Source: Candidatus Kurthia intestinigallinarum
GTDB taxonomy: Bacteria > Bacillota > Bacilli > Bacillales_A > Planococcaceae
DNA: 64,000 nt
Direction of reading: 5' to 3'
NCBI RefSeq assembly: GCF_003991225.1
Contig: NZ_JTFC01000044.1
Coordinates: 51,858 to 115,857, forward strand
How positions within the stretch are numbered: the stretch's first letter is position 1; the number at the start of each line of letters is the position of its first letter. Both the position numbers and the translations under genes were made by a program. Shown here one piece after another: positions 18,726 to 27,372 of this stretch. The notes beneath the pieces were generated by a model. That model saw nothing but the letters and a program-made list of their open reading frames with translations. It did no database searches and had not been told where the DNA came from.

Positions 18726-18785
18726 TCAAAACACTCCTTAATGTTTAATTAATTATATTTTAACATTAAAATATTTAATTTTAAA

Positions 18786-19388
18786 CTAAAAAGAATTTCG
18801 CTCATAAATTAACAAACGATCATTCGGTGACATAATCATTTGTGGAGGCATTAGCAGTTCTTTTACAAACTGAAAAGACGACCAATCTAATAAATCAACG
18901 TATTCGAACATTGGAAAATAAACGATAATTTTCATATTCCGAGGATAACGTTCATAGGACTTATTGATATTTGCTAATACCTTCTCAAAAACCGCAGGGC
19001 TAAATGGATTAAAAAAGAAGAAAATAGAATCCGTTTTTTGAATACGATAATTTTGTGCTAATTGATGATGAAAGGTAATCTCTTTTTCGCCATACTTTTT
19101 ACAATATAAATGTCGATTCATATTTGCTACTTCAACACATAGCTCGTCATATTCAATTCCTGTCACTGGAATACCCCAGCGGTAATTTGCATAAATAGCA
19201 ACGCGTCCTTTACCACTTCCAAAATCCACAAAACTATCTTCATCTTTTACCTCTACCTCATTTGCAAGTAACTCTAACACACTGTAGGCAGTTGGTTCAT
19301 ATGAATGATTGTCTGCAAGGTGAATTGCTAATGGCTCATCTGCCGTTGTTTGAATACCTAATATTTTTTCAAATTGATAATCGCTCAT
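18786..19388 (-). CDS. SAM-dependent methyltransferase-like protein
   Basis: About 200 residues. The class I methyltransferase core is recognisable: VDFGSGKGRVAIYA (motif I, about 58-71), GIEYDELCVEVANMN (motif II) and IFFFFNPF (motif IV region). Start taken at ATG 19388 (MSDYQFEK) with AGGTGA 6 bases upstream; an in-frame GTG at 19397 is inside that site. Substrate unknown. TATAAT at 19415-19420 (minus strand) could be its -10, just beyond the terminator of the structured RNA region. Confidence 0.75.
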   Translation of the reverse strand: MSDYQFEKILGIQTTADEPLAIHLADNHSYEPTAYSVLELLANEVEVKDEDSFVDFGSGKGRVAIYANYRWGIPVTGIEYDELCVEVANMNRHLYCKKYGEKEITFHHQLAQNYRIQKTDSIFFFFNPFSPAVFEKVLANINKSYERYPRNMKIIVYFPMFEYVDLLDWSSFQFVKELLMPPQMIMSPNDRLLIYERNSF

Positions 19389-19425
19389 GTGATTCACCTA
19401 CCCTTTTTTTATTGATTATATACGA

Positions 19426-19475
19426 AAAAACCCATCTATACATCGGTGTGCTTTCCGATGTAAGATGGGTTTTTC
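19426..19475 (-). terminator. Strong intrinsic terminator closing the gene-free structured region
   Basis: A stem of about 17 bp, ACCCATCT-(bulge)-TACATCGG paired with CCGATGTA-AGATGGGT, ending in six T on the minus strand. No reading frame lies between it and prsA, so it terminates either a long prsA 3' UTR or a separate RNA. Confidence 0.85.
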
Positions 19476-19920
19476 AAGCGTAAATATAAGTTGGGTGGGT
19501 TATTCCTGCTTATTAGCAGGTATGAAAAAATAGGCTACTCGCTGTCTTCGATGACGAGTCGATTTCTTTGAGTATTCTTTTAGCAGTGTGTGGACATACA
19601 CTACTGAAAGATGGATGAATAATCAACTAGAGTGTGCGGAAGTCATACTTAGTGGACATTAAGTAGACTAATCTAGCAATTATTCAATTGGATAGAACGA
19701 AATATGGCTTCTTCAGGACTCACAAGGAGACCTCATATTTCTATAATCATTACATTGTCAAAGCATAGAATTTATAAGAGTGGACAGTCCTATAATTTGT
19801 ACACTTTCACTAAGCAAGAAACCTCGTTGTTTCAATGCCGATACATAATGATTATTTTTTCTATATAAGGGCGACACTACTCTTTGTAGCAGGCACTACG
19901 TAGATACTAGTAGTCGCCCA
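19426..19920 (-). ncRNA. Candidate large structured RNA downstream of prsA
   Basis: About 495 nt with no credible reading frame but successive nested inverted repeats. Pairs (plus coordinates): 19743-19752 with 19846-19855 (10 bp perfect) extended by 19753-19757 with 19833-19837; 19699-19706 with 19734-19741 (8 bp) enclosing 19715-19721/19727-19733; 19617-19623 plus 19627-19631 with 19679-19685 plus 19672-19676; 19582-19589 with 19598-19605; a GGGCGAC/GTCGCCC closing stem near 19870-19918. Three hairpins show loops reading AUGUCCAC (19590-19597, 19652-19659) and CUGUCCAC (19780-19787) on the minus strand. A U-G pair at 19584/19603 (C-A on plus) and the terminator favour minus-strand transcription. 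It could be an independent RNA or an unusual prsA 3' UTR. It does not match RNase P, tmRNA, SRP or 6S RNA as I know them. Confidence 0.6.
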
Positions 19921-19925
19921 GGGAA

Positions 19926-20837
19926 TTATTCTTCAGTTGTTGATGTTGTTGCTAATGTGTTATCGATATCATAATCTTTTTCTAAATCTGCTAACCAAGT
20001 TGAGTAGTTCGCATTCATTTGCTCATTTACATAAGCTGTACGAACTTCGTCTTTCACATCTGCATATGTTGCTTCCTTAGCTGATTTGATACCTGTCACT
20101 TTAATAATGTGATAGCCATATGAAGATTTTACTGGATCACTGATTTCTCCTTTTTTCATAGAGAATGCCGCATCAGCAAAGTTCTCATCCATTGATGATT
20201 TATCAAAATATCCCAGGTTACCACCATCAGAAGCGTTGCTTGTATCTGTAGAATATTTCTTCGCTAATTTATCCCAATCACTGCCATCAGCAAGTAATTT
20301 GGCAACTTTTTTCGCTGTCTTTTTATCTTCAACTAAAATATGACTAGCTTTCACTTGTTTTGCTGTATCGTATGAAGATTTATTTTCTTTGAAGTATGCT
20401 TTTAATTTTGCATCTGTAATTTCTAATGCTGGTTCCATTAGTTTTTGTGTTTGAATGTATGTTTTCACGCTTTCTTCAAAATCATCCATTGTCATATTAC
20501 TTGATTCTAGTGCAGATTCTAATCCTTCAGTGCCACCATATTGTGTTGCCTGAGTTTTTACTTCTGCATCAATTTCTTTTTGTGTAACTGTCACATCTTG
20601 TTTCTTCGCTTCTTGTTCAATGACACTCGTTGTAATTAGTGATTGAGCGACTGTTGAACCATATTGTTTTTGCATTGCTTCGTTTAATTCATCTTGCGAA
20701 ATCTTCTCATCACCAACCTTCGCGACATAGTTACTGCTATTGCCAATTAGTGCATAAACAATTACACCAACTACGATGACTGCGGCGATAATACTTGTTA
20801 TAACAAGCCCTTTTTTCTTTTTAGGCTGCTTATTCAT
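19926..20837 (-). CDS. prsA: PrsA/SurA-like parvulin foldase (membrane-anchored)
   Basis: 303-residue extracytoplasmic peptidyl-prolyl isomerase that helps exported proteins fold. N-terminal helix LVITSIIAAVIVVGVIVYALIG (described; about 11-32) followed by the SurA-like chaperone region, and a PpiC parvulin domain at about 150-245 (KASHILVEDKKTAKKV, GGNLGYFDKSSM, SSYGYHIIKV). Unlike classic PrsA there is no lipobox cysteine, so it is probably held by the uncleaved helix. Own gene; the structured region lies directly downstream. Confidence 0.88.
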   Translation of the reverse strand: MNKQPKKKKGLVITSIIAAVIVVGVIVYALIGNSSNYVAKVGDEKISQDELNEAMQKQYGSTVAQSLITTSVIEQEAKKQDVTVTQKEIDAEVKTQATQYGGTEGLESALESSNMTMDDFEESVKTYIQTQKLMEPALEITDAKLKAYFKENKSSYDTAKQVKASHILVEDKKTAKKVAKLLADGSDWDKLAKKYSTDTSNASDGGNLGYFDKSSMDENFADAAFSMKKGEISDPVKSSYGYHIIKVTGIKSAKEATYADVKDEVRTAYVNEQMNANYSTWLADLEKDYDIDNTLATTSTTEE

Positions 20838-20920
20838 TTGGTAAAACTCCCTTCACTTCCTGTCTTTCGATACGTTTATTATATGAAGTGAATGTGTCAG
20901 GTAAATGTCAGCGAAAAAAT

Positions 20921-20959
20921 AAAAAAAAGAGATTCATATTGATTACCTAAATCTCTTTA
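20921..20959 (-). terminator. Intrinsic terminator of the two-component operon
   Basis: AAAGAGATT/AATCTCTTT stem with a long T run on the minus strand, overlapping the last codons region of the kinase gene end. Confidence 0.75.
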
Positions 20960-20962
20960 CTA

Positions 20963-22438
20963 TTATTCTGTTGTTTCTGAAATCACTTTTGGTAACGTGA
21001 TTTTAAATGTTGTACCGTTTGTTGTACTTGAAATAAGTTGTAAATCTCCTTGAAGGGACTGGGCCATCATTTTACTTAATGCGAGACCGAGACCGAGACC
21101 ACGAACTGCATACTTTTTATTTTCACCGCGGTAAAAGCGCTCAAATATAAAAGGCTGCTCTTCTATAGGAATACCTTTTCCTGTATCTGCAACAAAAATT
21201 ACAATATCCTTTTCTTCATCTTGCATGGTTAATTGGATATGGCCGCTACCTTCCATTGCTTGCTTTGCATTCGTTAAAAGATTCGTCAAGATTTGCTGGA
21301 AGCGAACACCATCTAATTGTACAGTTCTTTCCTCAGGTAAGATTTCCACATCAACCTGTACGCCTTTTTCTGGCTGTGACATCAACCATTGTACAACAGA
21401 CTCTTGTACATAATGATTAATAGCGTATGGCTGAATGTGTACTGGAATAGCATTCACTGCAAATGAATTAAATGCGAGCAAGTCACCTACCATTGTTTTG
21501 AGCTTTGTCGTTTCATTCAATGCCATTTTCACAAACTCTTTTTCATCTTCTCCTGTCACAACGCCGTCCTTCACAGCTTGTAATAAGCCACTGATCGATG
21601 TGACAGGTGTTTTCAGTTCATGTGTTACACCTGCCAGAAGTTCCGTACGTGTTGCCTCGAGTTGCTTTAAACGTGCTGCCATATCTCGGAAGGATTCAAT
21701 TAAATCATACACTTCTTTTTCCTTCACATCATTGGCGAGTGCCACATTATAATCACCGCTTTGAATTTGTTGGGCGGCCTGTGCAACATCTTTAATCGGT
21801 TTTGATAATCGTCGTGATAATAAATAGATGGCGATTGTTCCAATAAGAGCAAGTGCAATAATGATGGCCGCAAGTTGTGAGTATTCCTGGTCGACATGTG
21901 CTAGATTTTTTTTAGATTCTAGTAAGACCACATAGCCGACCGTTTTTTTATTACTGTTAATTGCTTTTTTAACTGCATAGTAGCTGTCATTATTTAATTG
22001 AACTTTTATAATATCTTTCTTGCTAGCCATAATCGTTTTAGGCAATGTCTGCTCAAATAAAGATTCTGGTGGTGCTGGTAAATTTGGCTGCGCTTCATTC
22101 ATTTTTTGCGGCGCATTTTTTGGCTCATTACTCGAAATAATATTCCCTGTTGCATTCACTAAATAGATTTTAGGATTAATTCCTAAATTCGCTAAGGGTG
22201 TACGCTCCCGAAATATACCAGGCTGTGCTTCTTCACTCGTAATACTTTCTGTAATTCGACTAGCCATTTCATCTGCTACTACTTCTAACATGTCTACGCG
22301 GTTTGTCATCGTGTTATGACGTAACCATGTAATGGATAGGATGAATACAACAAGTAAACCAATAATCAGCGCTGCTAAATAACGCAGTGTCCAATAACGT
22401 GCCAGTGGAACACGCTTCATTTCTTTATTTTTTGACAC
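20963..22438 (-). CDS. Membrane sensor histidine kinase
   Basis: About 491 residues. One membrane helix near the N-terminus (RYLAALIIGLLVVFILSI), a 150-residue extracytoplasmic sensor, a second helix (LAAIIIALALIGTIAIYLL), HAMP, the H-box AGVTHELKTPVTS with phospho-His, and HATPase boxes (N: NLLTNAKQAM; G: VADTGKGIP, GLGLGLALS). The start is uncertain: GTG 22438 fits GGGGT about 9 bases upstream and overlaps the regulator by 14 bases; an upstream ATG at 22459 is possible. Signal unknown. Works with the regulator at 22425-23102. Confidence 0.88.
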   Translation of the reverse strand: MSKNKEMKRVPLARYWTLRYLAALIIGLLVVFILSITWLRHNTMTNRVDMLEVVADEMASRITESITSEEAQPGIFRERTPLANLGINPKIYLVNATGNIISSNEPKNAPQKMNEAQPNLPAPPESLFEQTLPKTIMASKKDIIKVQLNNDSYYAVKKAINSNKKTVGYVVLLESKKNLAHVDQEYSQLAAIIIALALIGTIAIYLLSRRLSKPIKDVAQAAQQIQSGDYNVALANDVKEKEVYDLIESFRDMAARLKQLEATRTELLAGVTHELKTPVTSISGLLQAVKDGVVTGEDEKEFVKMALNETTKLKTMVGDLLAFNSFAVNAIPVHIQPYAINHYVQESVVQWLMSQPEKGVQVDVEILPEERTVQLDGVRFQQILTNLLTNAKQAMEGSGHIQLTMQDEEKDIVIFVADTGKGIPIEEQPFIFERFYRGENKKYAVRGLGLGLALSKMMAQSLQGDLQLISSTTNGTTFKITLPKVISETTE

Positions 22439-23102
22439 TAAATTGATACCCCAACCCACGTAATGTTTTAATTTCGCCTTGTTCCTCAGGCCAGTCCTGT
22501 AATGATTTACGAAGACGTTTTACCGCTAAATCCACTGCACGGTCACTTCCGTCGTATTCCCAGCCCCACACTTTGTCGATTAGTTGATCGCGTGTAAAGG
22601 TTTGGTTTGGATTTTCTGCTAAAAAGATAAGCACCGATAAATCCCGAGGTGTTAGTTCTACTTTATAACCGTTTAATGTAACATCATGTGATTGTAGATT
22701 AATTTCAAGTGCCCCGAATTGTTTTGTTGGCCCACTATCTGCTATTGTTCGGCGTAAGACGGCTTTGACGCGTGCCACAACTTCTTCTGCCTCGAATGGT
22801 TTAGCGATATAATCATCTGCACCTCCATTAAGACCATCCAAGCGATAATTCACATCACCAAGTGCTGTCAGCATAATGACGGGGCATTTACTCACTTGTC
22901 GAATTTCCTCAAGAATTTGCCAACCATTTTTTTCTGGTAACATGACATCAAGTAACACTAGATCTGGATTCCATGAATGAAATTTTTGCATAGCCTCTGT
23001 TCCTGTATAAGCTTGCTCCGTTAAAAATTGCACTTTTGTCAAATACGCTTTGAGTACTTGACTGATGGCAAATTCGTCTTCTACAATTAAAATTTTTTCC
23101 AT
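22425..23102 (-). CDS. OmpR/PhoB family response regulator
   Basis: 225 residues. Receiver with acidic pocket (VEDEF), phospho-acceptor Asp in LVLLDVMLPEKNG (about 53) and Lys in IAKPFEAEE, then the winged-helix effector (LTPRDLSVLIFLAENPNQ, about 150; AVDLAVKRLRKSL recognition helix). Upstream partner of the kinase in the same operon. Targets unknown; the genes are next to prsA and gltT but on separate transcripts. Confidence 0.92.
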   Translation of the reverse strand: MEKILIVEDEFAISQVLKAYLTKVQFLTEQAYTGTEAMQKFHSWNPDLVLLDVMLPEKNGWQILEEIRQVSKCPVIMLTALGDVNYRLDGLNGGADDYIAKPFEAEEVVARVKAVLRRTIADSGPTKQFGALEINLQSHDVTLNGYKVELTPRDLSVLIFLAENPNQTFTRDQLIDKVWGWEYDGSDRAVDLAVKRLRKSLQDWPEEQGEIKTLRGLGYQFSVKK

Positions 23103-23173
23103 CTATATCCCACCTTTTTTATCGTGCATTTATTCTAGCATCACTTTATGTCCACTGCATGTCAATAAATGCA

Positions 23174-23208
23174 TAAAAAAAGAGCTCAGGCCGAAGCCCA
23201 AGCTCTTG
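23174..23208 (-). terminator. Intrinsic terminator of gltT
   Basis: AAGAGCT...AGCTCTT stem with an inner GGC/GCC pairing and a run of seven T on the minus strand. Confidence 0.85.
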
Positions 23209-23214
23209 GAATTG

Positions 23215-24516
23215 TTATTTCTGTTTGGCTGCAAGTTCAGCTGCTTCATTTTCAAAGTAATTGTTGTACTTATCCATATCAAGACGGCCTTCCCATTTCG
23301 CCATAACGAATGCTGCTAATGTGTTACCACATACGTTAACTACTGTACGCATCATATCTAGTAGACGGTCAACACCAAGAATGAATGCTAAACCTTCTAA
23401 TGGAATACCTACCGCGCCAAGTGTTGATAAAAGAACAACGAATGATACGCCTGGTACACCTGCGATACCTTTAGAAGTAACCATTAATGTTAGAACTAAA
23501 ATAATTTGTTCAGTTAATGTTAAATCAATATTATACATTTGAGCAATAAATAATGCTGCAATTGCTTGATATAAAGTAGAACCATCTAGGTTAAATGAAT
23601 AACCTGTTGGAATAACGAATGAACCAATATCTTTTGGTACACCGGCTTTTTCTGTTTTAATCATAATACGTGGTAATACAGATTCCGAACTTGAAGTTGA
23701 GTAAGCTAAAATTAACTCATCTTTCATAATTTTAATAATACGGAACATGCTAACCCCAGCAATTTTCGCTATAATACCTAATACGACAACAATGAAGAAA
23801 ATCATTGCGAAGTATACAAGAATCATTAATTTACCTAATGGAATTAATGAAGATAAGCCAAATGTTGCTACTGTATTAGCGATTAATGCAAATACACCGA
23901 TTGGAGCAAATTTCATAATTGTATTTGTTACCCAGAACATTGCATCTGCTACACCTTGTGCAAATGCTAATACTGGTTTACCTTTATCGCCAATTGCAGC
24001 TACTCCAAGACCGAACAACACAGAGAAGAAGATGATTGGTAACATATCTCCATTTGCCATTGATGACACGATGTTTGTTGGTACGATGCTAACAATTGTA
24101 TCCATGATACCGTGATGCTCTTCAGCCATTTTATGTGATGAATCAACATAAGATGAAATATCACCTTTTGATAACTGACTCATGTCGATGCCTTTACCGA
24201 ATTTTGTAATGTCAGCTAAGAAAATACCTAAGATAATCGCAATTGTCGTAATGATTTCGAAGTAGATTAATGTTTTAAGACCTAATTTACCTACTTTTTC
24301 TAAACTACCTTGACCCGCTACACCTACGATTAATGTAGAAACAATGATTGGCACAACGATCATTTTGATCATGCTCATGAAGATTGTTCCTAGTGGGTAA
24401 ACATATTTCGTAATGTTTTCGTTACCATAAAAAATGGCACCCACGATAATACCTAGGATAAGACCGATTAAAATTTGCCATGCCAGGCCTAATTTTTTAC
24501 GTTTTTTCTTCTCCAT
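23215..24516 (-). CDS. gltT: Proton/sodium-glutamate symporter (DAACS family, GltT/GltP)
   Basis: 433-residue trimeric glutamate/aspartate symporter. About eight membrane helices plus two re-entrant hairpins: serine-rich YSTSSSESVLP (about 270) and FVIPTGYSFNLDGS (about 300), followed by TSKGIAGVPGVSFVVLL and the substrate-binding NVCGN region. Overall sequence strongly recalls B. subtilis GltT. It lies downstream of a GlnK/GlnL-like two-component pair on the same strand, with a 196-base gap carrying a direct-repeat candidate operator. Confidence 0.93.
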   Translation of the reverse strand: MEKKKRKKLGLAWQILIGLILGIIVGAIFYGNENITKYVYPLGTIFMSMIKMIVVPIIVSTLIVGVAGQGSLEKVGKLGLKTLIYFEIITTIAIILGIFLADITKFGKGIDMSQLSKGDISSYVDSSHKMAEEHHGIMDTIVSIVPTNIVSSMANGDMLPIIFFSVLFGLGVAAIGDKGKPVLAFAQGVADAMFWVTNTIMKFAPIGVFALIANTVATFGLSSLIPLGKLMILVYFAMIFFIVVVLGIIAKIAGVSMFRIIKIMKDELILAYSTSSSESVLPRIMIKTEKAGVPKDIGSFVIPTGYSFNLDGSTLYQAIAALFIAQMYNIDLTLTEQIILVLTLMVTSKGIAGVPGVSFVVLLSTLGAVGIPLEGLAFILGVDRLLDMMRTVVNVCGNTLAAFVMAKWEGRLDMDKYNNYFENEAAELAAKQK

Positions 24517-24600
24517 CTATGAAGCCCCCTTTGAGAGTATATAATTATTTTTCATATCTACTTTTAAAACTATAATCTTATTCTATAGTTGACTTATAAA

Positions 24601-24620
24601 ATCCGACATTATCCGACAGT
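24601..24620 (-). promoter_or_regulatory. Direct-repeat candidate operator upstream of gltT
   Basis: Two copies of ATCCGACA (plus strand) at 24601-24608 and 24611-24618, exactly 10 bases apart, so both face the same side of the helix. Position about 85-105 bases before the gltT start and just upstream of an AT-rich promoter region fits an activator site. The GlnL-like regulator encoded next door is the natural candidate; in B. subtilis GlnL also uses direct repeats, with a different sequence. Confidence 0.5.
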
Positions 24621-24712
24621 TTTATTAAATAAAATTTTCAAAATAATTATTTCTTCATAGTTTTTTTTGATAATTACCGATGCATATATCTCATTATGCG
24701 ATGAAATTCATC

Positions 24713-25612
24713 TCATTTTGAAGGCTTTCTCCTAAATTTATCCATAGAATCCACAAATAGAACTTGAATAAACTTTTTAATATTTACTTTTATCTTTTTC
24801 GGCATGGAACCGCTTTCTTGAACTTCTTTCATTGCTACACGAATTTCTGCGAAGTCAAAATAACGTGGTGCATAGTATTCGAATTCAGGATTGGTGTAGT
24901 CTACAACACCTAATGTAGCAATGTTATTCATTGCTGCAAGGATGGTACGACGAATCCGTTGCTCAATTGCTTTACTTTCTTTTGCAATCTCTGGTCCACT
25001 AAAACGTGTCTTAGAAGCAATTTCTTCATACAGTCCTTTTAAGGAAGGAACTTGCATCGTTGCTTCTTCACGTTCTGATAGTAGCATAATGATTCGTACG
25101 ATATCATCACTCCCTACTTCGCCGACAATACCCATTTCACTTAGAATAGAAAGCACAACATCTTTCATCGTTAAATGTGTTTCTTCTTTCGTTTCTTCTT
25201 CAAAATGAAGAATCGATTTACGGATCGTCATCAGCGATTTTTTCAAAATAAAGCGTTCACTCGTTTTACGTAAGATACTTTGCACTTCTATACGATTGAT
25301 TGGCTTGTTAATGAAAAACTCAACATCCTTTTCATAGGCTTCTCCAATCATTTCCTTATTAACTACTTGTGAAATCATAATAAAATGACCTTTAAAGCCT
25401 TGGCGACGAAGCTGGTCCATTGTTTCAATGCCATCCAAATCTGGCATTAATAAATCAATTAATACAAAATCGGGATCGCTCGAAAGAATGGGCTCTAATG
25501 CATTTTCTCCGCTATCGGCTTCTCCTAATACAACACCCATATCGCCTTCTAAAATAATTTGTTTCAACATGCGTCGACTTGCCGCATCATCATCGACAAT
25601 AAAATAGCGCAT
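24713..25612 (-). CDS. glnL: GlnL/YcbB-like response regulator
   Basis: 299 residues. N-terminal receiver (FIVDDDAASRRML; Asp about 55 in FVLIDLLMPDLDG; Lys in FFINKPINR), then a long helical effector of the GlnL/YcbB type (EMGIVGEVGSDDIVRI, IEQRIRRTILAAMNNIA) rather than an OmpR or NarL domain. In B. subtilis GlnL activates glutamine utilisation and transport genes. Placement directly before gltT suggests control of this glutamate symporter. Starts one base after the kinase stop. Confidence 0.82.
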   Translation of the reverse strand: MRYFIVDDDAASRRMLKQIILEGDMGVVLGEADSGENALEPILSSDPDFVLIDLLMPDLDGIETMDQLRRQGFKGHFIMISQVVNKEMIGEAYEKDVEFFINKPINRIEVQSILRKTSERFILKKSLMTIRKSILHFEEETKEETHLTMKDVVLSILSEMGIVGEVGSDDIVRIIMLLSEREEATMQVPSLKGLYEEIASKTRFSGPEIAKESKAIEQRIRRTILAAMNNIATLGVVDYTNPEFEYYAPRYFDFAEIRVAMKEVQESGSMPKKIKVNIKKFIQVLFVDSMDKFRRKPSK

Positions 25613-25613
25613 T

Positions 25614-26885
25614 TTACTTTTCCCCCTTTTGCAAAATCATTTGCATTGGAATATCGACAATGAAAATAGTGCCCTTTTCTGGTAGCTCCACTTTAATATG
25701 GCCATTTAATGTTTGAATTACTTCTTGTACATGCGAAAGACCAATACCTGTAGCGGCTACTCCTTGTTCATTATATTTTGTCGTAAATCCTGGTTCAAAA
25801 ATAATATCTAAATCTTCCGGTGGAATTCCTTTGCCATCATCTTGAATAATAAAATAAACGTTATCATTTTTTTCAAAAACTTTTAAGTCAATTGTTCCTT
25901 GTCCCTCTAATGCTTCAATTCCATTCGCAACAATATTATTTAAAATAGCGAGTAGTGGAATGTGTTGGTTTGTATAGAAATCAACAGATTGTTCCACATG
26001 AAACATTATATTTCGACCAAGCATTGCACCGTACTTTTCGTTGGCTACTTGTACAAGATTCATGACATCTGATAGTGAATAGTACTCTTCCGTTTTATGC
26101 ATCGTCATTTCTGAAATGCTCGAAAAAATACGCTGGGAATCTTTTTTCACCTCATGAATCTCCTGTGCAATATGTAGTGCTTTTAAGCCTAATTTACGAT
26201 TTTCATTTTTCTTCAGCTCACGGTATAACTCGTAGCTTTCTGCCATAATTTGCTCAATATGATTCATTGATTTTTGTAAATACAGTGCTTCTACATATAA
26301 ATCAGACCCCATCGTTAATTGCTCTTGAAGGTGCTTTCGTTGCTCAGATAAAATAACTGTACTATAAATTCCGATAACAAAAAAGCTACGGAAAATCGCG
26401 ACACATGCCACTAAGACAAAATCAAAAAAACTTAACGATATGTCTGGGATTAATAAAAATCGGAGTACATGCTCAGCACTATTACTAATAAATTCAATAA
26501 TAGAGGCGAAAACCCCTAATAATAATGGTTGGTTGCTATACATGCGTAAATTGAAAAACTGGAATGCGCATGCAAAGACCACATAATAGAAGAAAGCCGG
26601 GTAATTATTAATGAGTACCTCTGATGAAAAGCCATGATTTATTAACTCTAAGCCCATACGAAAGAGAATCGTGACGATGCCTGTTAGCACGCCAACAAGG
26701 ATGACAGACTTCACAGGGCGTACTAATAAAAAGAGCAAGAAAACAATACTCCCTAAAGCAAATCGAAAATTTTCTGTACTACTAAAGGGCAGTAATTTAA
26801 TTTCACCTAATAATGTCGTTACAACGGCAACGATTAAAATCCAAAGCCATTCGGCATTTAAAAAATTGTATTTCGTTTGAAGCAT
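25614..26885 (-). CDS. glnK: GlnK/YcbA-like sensor histidine kinase
   Basis: 423 residues. An N-terminal block of about six membrane helices (to about residue 185) with very short loops, a coiled region, a phospho-acceptor motif of the Spo0B-like class (QEIHEVKKDSQ, about 243), then a HATPase domain (NNIVANGIEALEG N-box; IQDDGKGIPPEDL and GIGLSHVQEV G-boxes). The intramembrane-type sensor and H-box resemble GlnK, the glutamine-responsive partner of GlnL. Cotranscribed with the regulator. Confidence 0.82.
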   Translation of the reverse strand: MLQTKYNFLNAEWLWILIVAVVTTLLGEIKLLPFSSTENFRFALGSIVFLLFLLVRPVKSVILVGVLTGIVTILFRMGLELINHGFSSEVLINNYPAFFYYVVFACAFQFFNLRMYSNQPLLLGVFASIIEFISNSAEHVLRFLLIPDISLSFFDFVLVACVAIFRSFFVIGIYSTVILSEQRKHLQEQLTMGSDLYVEALYLQKSMNHIEQIMAESYELYRELKKNENRKLGLKALHIAQEIHEVKKDSQRIFSSISEMTMHKTEEYYSLSDVMNLVQVANEKYGAMLGRNIMFHVEQSVDFYTNQHIPLLAILNNIVANGIEALEGQGTIDLKVFEKNDNVYFIIQDDGKGIPPEDLDIIFEPGFTTKYNEQGVAATGIGLSHVQEVIQTLNGHIKVELPEKGTIFIVDIPMQMILQKGEK

Positions 26886-26999
26886 TGTGCGCCATCTCCC
26901 TTATTGTATCTTATCTCACTCTGAACGGATGTCACGAAATTATTAGAAATGACGAATGTTCTGCTTAAAAGTATAAAATATTTATATCCTTTTGCATAT

Positions 27000-27030
27000 A
27001 AAAAGGCCACGTTATAAGCGTGGCCTTTAC
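27000..27030 (-). terminator. Intrinsic terminator of the haem operon
   Basis: AAAGGCCACG/CGTGGCCTTT stem with five T on the minus strand after the last gene. Confidence 0.87.
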
Positions 27031-27042
27031 TTTAAAAATGTA

Positions 27043-27372
27043 TTATTTTGCTGGTACAGCTGGATAATGTTCATATTTTACTTCGTAAATGCTAACATCA
27101 TTTCCTAGCATTGGTGAATCTTCTTCTTTTGCGACACGTTTATGTGTATTCACCGCTTCTTCTGATGTGAACCAAGCATTGAAATCTGATTTTGTATCCC
27201 AATTCGTGCAAATCTTCACTTCATCGTAGTCATGATTTTTTTCATTAATTAATACTTCCATGCGAATAAAGCCTTGTGCTGATGCGACTGATTTTGGTGT
27301 AGCAAAACGTTGTGCTACGGCTTCCCCAAATCCTTTTTTTGTACGAATTGTATTCACTAATTTTACTGGCAT
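27043..27372 (-). CDS. IsdG/HmoA-like haem-degrading monooxygenase
   Basis: 109 residues of the antibiotic-biosynthesis monooxygenase (ABM) fold. VNTIRTKKGFGEAVAQRF at the start, NWDTKSDFNAWFTSEEAVNTHKR in the middle, with the Trp and downstream His of the IsdG catalytic triad region. In the cytosol such enzymes open the haem ring and free iron. Last gene of a Fur-controlled haem transport operon, overlapping the ankyrin gene by 10 bases, which strongly supports this role over generic ABM functions. Confidence 0.82.
   Translation of the reverse strand: MPVKLVNTIRTKKGFGEAVAQRFATPKSVASAQGFIRMEVLINEKNHDYDEVKICTNWDTKSDFNAWFTSEEAVNTHKRVAKEEDSPMLGNDVSIYEVKYEHYPAVPAK

Noticed and set aside
19480..19862. 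Plus-strand reading of the structured region as a CsrA-sponge RNA (loops GUGGACAU contain GGA)
   Set aside because: The plus strand has no convincing promoter or GC-rich terminator, and a C-A mismatch at 19584/19603 becomes U-G only on the minus strand; the minus strand also has the terminator. Kept only as an alternative idea.
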